Below are positions 61,484 to 64,000 of a DNA stretch of 64,000 bases, one piece after another; the first letter of the stretch is position 1; every line of letters begins with the position of its first letter. The notes under the pieces are model-generated. The model made no database searches. It had not been told where the DNA came from and saw nothing but the letters and a program-made list of their open reading frames with translations. The translations under genes were made by a program, and so were the position numbers. The stretch is from Cytobacillus kochii. GTDB taxonomy: Bacteria; Bacillota; Bacilli; Bacillales; Cytobacillaceae. The DNA is taken from contig NZ_JAIVAM010000009.1 in the NCBI RefSeq assembly GCF_020171845.1, positions 1 through 64,000 of the forward strand, read 5' to 3'.

Positions 61484-64000
61484 ATGACAGTAAAGATGTT
61501 AATTGGTCGGTCTCAGACAGGAAAAACCGAGAAGATGGTCGGTGAGATAAAGCAACTTATGAAAGAAAATCCTGAAGGCTCACCAATTATTTATATTGTT
61601 CCAGAACAGATGACGTTTCAATCTGAATATAAATTAGCTAGTTCTAAAGGTTTAGGAGGAATGATTAGAACACAAGTTTTTTCTATCACGAGATTAGCAT
61701 GGCGAGTTCTGCAAGAGACCGGTGGAATAAGCCGTTATCATTTAAGTAGTATTGGTACAAACATGCTCATTCGCAAGATTATTGAGGAACAGAAGGATGA
61801 GCTGAAAATTTTTCAAAATGCAGCTGATAAAAATGGGTTTATCCAGCAGATGGAAAGCATGTTAACAGAGTTTAAACGCTATTGTGTGAACCCTACTGAA
61901 TTAGAAATGCGAATAGCGCAATTACAACAGAATGATCATGAGAAAAAAGTATTAGCAGAGAAACTGCATGATTTAGAATTGATTTATTCGAAGTTTGAAG
62001 CCGGTATATTGGATAAATACTTAGACTCGGAAGACTATTTGCAATTACTTGCTGAAAAAGCAAATGAATCGGTTTATTTGCAAAAGGCAACAGTTTATAT
62101 CGACGGTTTCCATAGCTTTACACCACAGGAATACCGCGTTATTGAAGCACTTATCCGTCATTGTCCAAATATGACAATTGCCCTAACGCTAGATCAGCCG
62201 TTTGATAACGAACCACCAGATGCCCTCCATTTATTTAGGCAAACAGGTGAGACGTATCAAACAATTCTAGAGATAGCTAAGCAACAAAATCAACAAGTCG
62301 AATATGAGTTACTTTCTCAAGTTTCGACAAACAAGCATGAATCATTGAGACATTTTGAAGCCAATTTTGAAGTGCGTCCGACTATCCCATTTAGTGGGGA
62401 GGCACGGGTCATGATTGCCCATGCAATGAATCGCAGAGCAGAAATTGAGGGGATTGCCCGGAAGGTTCGTGCCCTTGTTCGTGATGAAGGGTTAAGGTAT
62501 AAAGATATAACCGTACTTATGAGAAACGGTCATGAATATCATGATTTAATTACAACCGTGTTTAATGATTATGAGATTCCTTTATTTATTGATAGAAAGA
62601 AGTCCATGTTACATCATCCTGTTGTCGAGTTTATTCGTTCCAGTTTAGAGGTGTTAATGAGTAATTGGCGATATGAACCTGTTTTCCGTACGATAAAAAC
62701 TGAAATGCTTTTTCCACTTAACTATTCGTCTCCATTATTACGTGAGAAGATGGACCGGTTAGAAAATTATGTTTTATCTTATGGCATACAAGGTAGTAAA
62801 TGGACAAAGAAAGAGCGCTGGACATATCGGAGAATTCGTGGCCTTGAGATGACAAATACAGGGCAAACAGATGCAGAAAGAGACATAGAAGAAGAAGTAA
62901 ATCAATTAAGAGATATCGTAGCTGCACCACTATTGAGACTTTCAAGGCGAATGAAGAAAGCGGAAACGGGCAGGGAATACGCAGAAGCCCTTTATTTATA
63001 TTTAGAAGAAACAGATATCCCAGCCAAAATAGAAAAACTTCAAATAGAGACGGAAGAAAGAGGAGAGCTTGTTAGATCTAGAGAGCATAACCAAGCATGG
63101 AATGCAGTGGTTGAGCTATTGGATGAATATGTAGAAATGCTTGGTAGTGAGCAGATGACGACAGAGCGCTTTGCGACCATATTAGATGCAGGTATTGAAG
63201 CCCTACAATTTAGTATTGTGCCACCTGCAATGGACCAGGTAATTGCTGCTGATATGGAAAGATCACGAGTGGCTGATATGAAAGCTGCCTTTATTATTGG
63301 CTTAAATGAAGGGGTTCTACCAGCAAAGTTTCCAGAAGAAGGTGTATTAGCAGATGATGATCGCGAGCAGTTATTGTCACTAGGAATGAAAGTAGCTCCT
63401 TCAACGAAAACGAGATTGTTAGATGAAGAGTTTTTGGCGTATAAGGCATTTGTCACACCGTCAGAGTATTTATTTGTTAGCTATCCAATGGCAAACGAAG
63501 AAGGAAAGGCACTCATTCCCTCTCCATTTATAAAGAGAATAAAAGATCAATTTGTACAAATAAAAGAAGAGTATTTGATGTCAGATCCAGCAGAACTAAA
63601 TGAAAAAGGACAAATAGACTATATCAGTCATATTAATACAGCATTAACGTTTTTAACATCACAATTACAATTACAGAAACGCAATTATGCCATTTATGAC
63701 ATGTGGTGGGATACGTATAATATTTATTTACAGAAATCAGGCTGGCAAGATATCACAAACAAGGTTTTAGCAAGTTTACATTATGAGAATAGGACAGAAC
63801 CACTAGATGAAGAGATTAGTAAAGCATTGTATGGTGAAACGATTCGTGCAAGTGTATCAAGAATGGAACTCTTTCATAGCTGTCCGTTCTCACATTATGC
63901 CCAATATGGTTTGCGTTTGAGAGAACGGCAAGTCTTTCGATTAGAGGCACCTGATATTGGTGAATTATTTCACGCCGCCCTAAAATATATAACCGAAACG
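61484..64000 (+). CDS. addB: ATP-dependent helicase/nuclease subunit AddB (3' end outside window)
   Basis: The first 839 codons of AddB, open to the last base of the window (B. subtilis AddB has about 1166 residues). AddAB is the Bacillus functional counterpart of RecBCD: it resects double-strand ends up to a Chi site. GRSQTGKT at 8-15 is the Walker A. C800 in FHSCPFSHY is the first of four cysteines of the 4Fe-4S cluster that holds the nuclease domain. The rest of that domain, with its active site and other cysteines, lies beyond the window. AAGGTG precedes the ATG. Confidence 0.95.
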   Translation, partial: MTVKMLIGRSQTGKTEKMVGEIKQLMKENPEGSPIIYIVPEQMTFQSEYKLASSKGLGGMIRTQVFSITRLAWRVLQETGGISRYHLSSIGTNMLIRKIIEEQKDELKIFQNAADKNGFIQQMESMLTEFKRYCVNPTELEMRIAQLQQNDHEKKVLAEKLHDLELIYSKFEAGILDKYLDSEDYLQLLAEKANESVYLQKATVYIDGFHSFTPQEYRVIEALIRHCPNMTIALTLDQPFDNEPPDALHLFRQTGETYQTILEIAKQQNQQVEYELLSQVSTNKHESLRHFEANFEVRPTIPFSGEARVMIAHAMNRRAEIEGIARKVRALVRDEGLRYKDITVLMRNGHEYHDLITTVFNDYEIPLFIDRKKSMLHHPVVEFIRSSLEVLMSNWRYEPVFRTIKTEMLFPLNYSSPLLREKMDRLENYVLSYGIQGSKWTKKERWTYRRIRGLEMTNTGQTDAERDIEEEVNQLRDIVAAPLLRLSRRMKKAETGREYAEALYLYLEETDIPAKIEKLQIETEERGELVRSREHNQAWNAVVELLDEYVEMLGSEQMTTERFATILDAGIEALQFSIVPPAMDQVIAADMERSRVADMKAAFIIGLNEGVLPAKFPEEGVLADDDREQLLSLGMKVAPSTKTRLLDEEFLAYKAFVTPSEYLFVSYPMANEEGKALIPSPFIKRIKDQFVQIKEEYLMSDPAELNEKGQIDYISHINTALTFLTSQLQLQKRNYAIYDMWWDTYNIYLQKSGWQDITNKVLASLHYENRTEPLDEEISKALYGETIRASVSRMELFHSCPFSHYAQYGLRLRERQVFRLEAPDIGELFHAALKYITET

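Overview
The window is a piece of a low-GC Firmicutes chromosome, almost certainly from Bacillaceae. It is AT-rich, has strong GGAGG-type ribosome binding sites and several TTG/GTG starts, and carries Bacillus markers (YhaL, YjcZ micro-proteins, ScoC, ComK, PrsA, IDEAL-domain protein, AddB). Much of the gene order follows the Bacillus subtilis yha-hem-yhf-yhj chromosome section. That backbone is interrupted by accessory blocks for organosulfur use, heme-iron capture and transport. A genus cannot be fixed from the sequence alone.

Layout. 1-119: right end of an IS3-family insertion sequence. 339-5954: nuclease operon yhaO-yhaN-yhaM, then yhaL. 6060-12430: mostly minus-strand housekeeping block (prsA, a 59-aa membrane protein, a DUF3267-like protein, scoC, yhaH, trpP with a probable TRAP-controlled leader, serC, hit) plus two plus-strand YjcZ-type micro-genes. 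12431-12998: a repeat-bearing intergenic region. 12999-17916: ecsABC, a large permease, and the heme monooxygenase hmoB. 18092-25236: hemE-hemH, a TetR regulator, a repeat-bearing gap, yhfH, yhfI, lplJ and lcfB, the last behind a near-perfect FadR-type operator.

25251-31718 is a sulfur island. One SAM (S-box) riboswitch precedes an NtaA/SnaA/DszA-type flavin monooxygenase and a MetQ-like lipoprotein. A second S-box precedes an esterase, a small basic protein, YezD, an unrecognised 106-aa protein, a second monooxygenase and an SsuE-type FMN reductase. Together they look like a two-component organosulfur scavenging system that responds to low SAM. 31876-33604 holds an alpha/beta hydrolase and an enoyl-CoA hydratase.

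34099-43254 is an Isd-like heme acquisition locus behind Fur boxes: two NEAT surface proteins with NPxTG-like sorting signals, a lipoprotein/permease/ATPase importer, sortase B, a second lipoprotein/permease/ATPase importer, and IsdG. Surface NEAT proteins would pass heme to the lipoproteins, the ABC systems would import it, and IsdG (with HmoB elsewhere in the window) would release the iron.

43580-45000: a pentapeptide-repeat protein and a chloramphenicol-acetyltransferase-like enzyme. 45001-47100 is a gene graveyard with recognisable but broken pieces of a methyltransferase, a small secreted protein and a PHB-depolymerase-like esterase. 47283-50104: a TrpX-type ABC transporter. 50134-52477: a frameshifted small gene, tyrZ with a T-box, and a MarR regulator. 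52560-55633: XRE-cupin regulator, azlCD, M48 protease. 55780-64000: yhzC, comK, yhjD, an S9 peptidase, an LCP-family protein, yhjE, and the first 839 codons of addB, which runs off the window. No tRNA, rRNA or CRISPR array was recognised.
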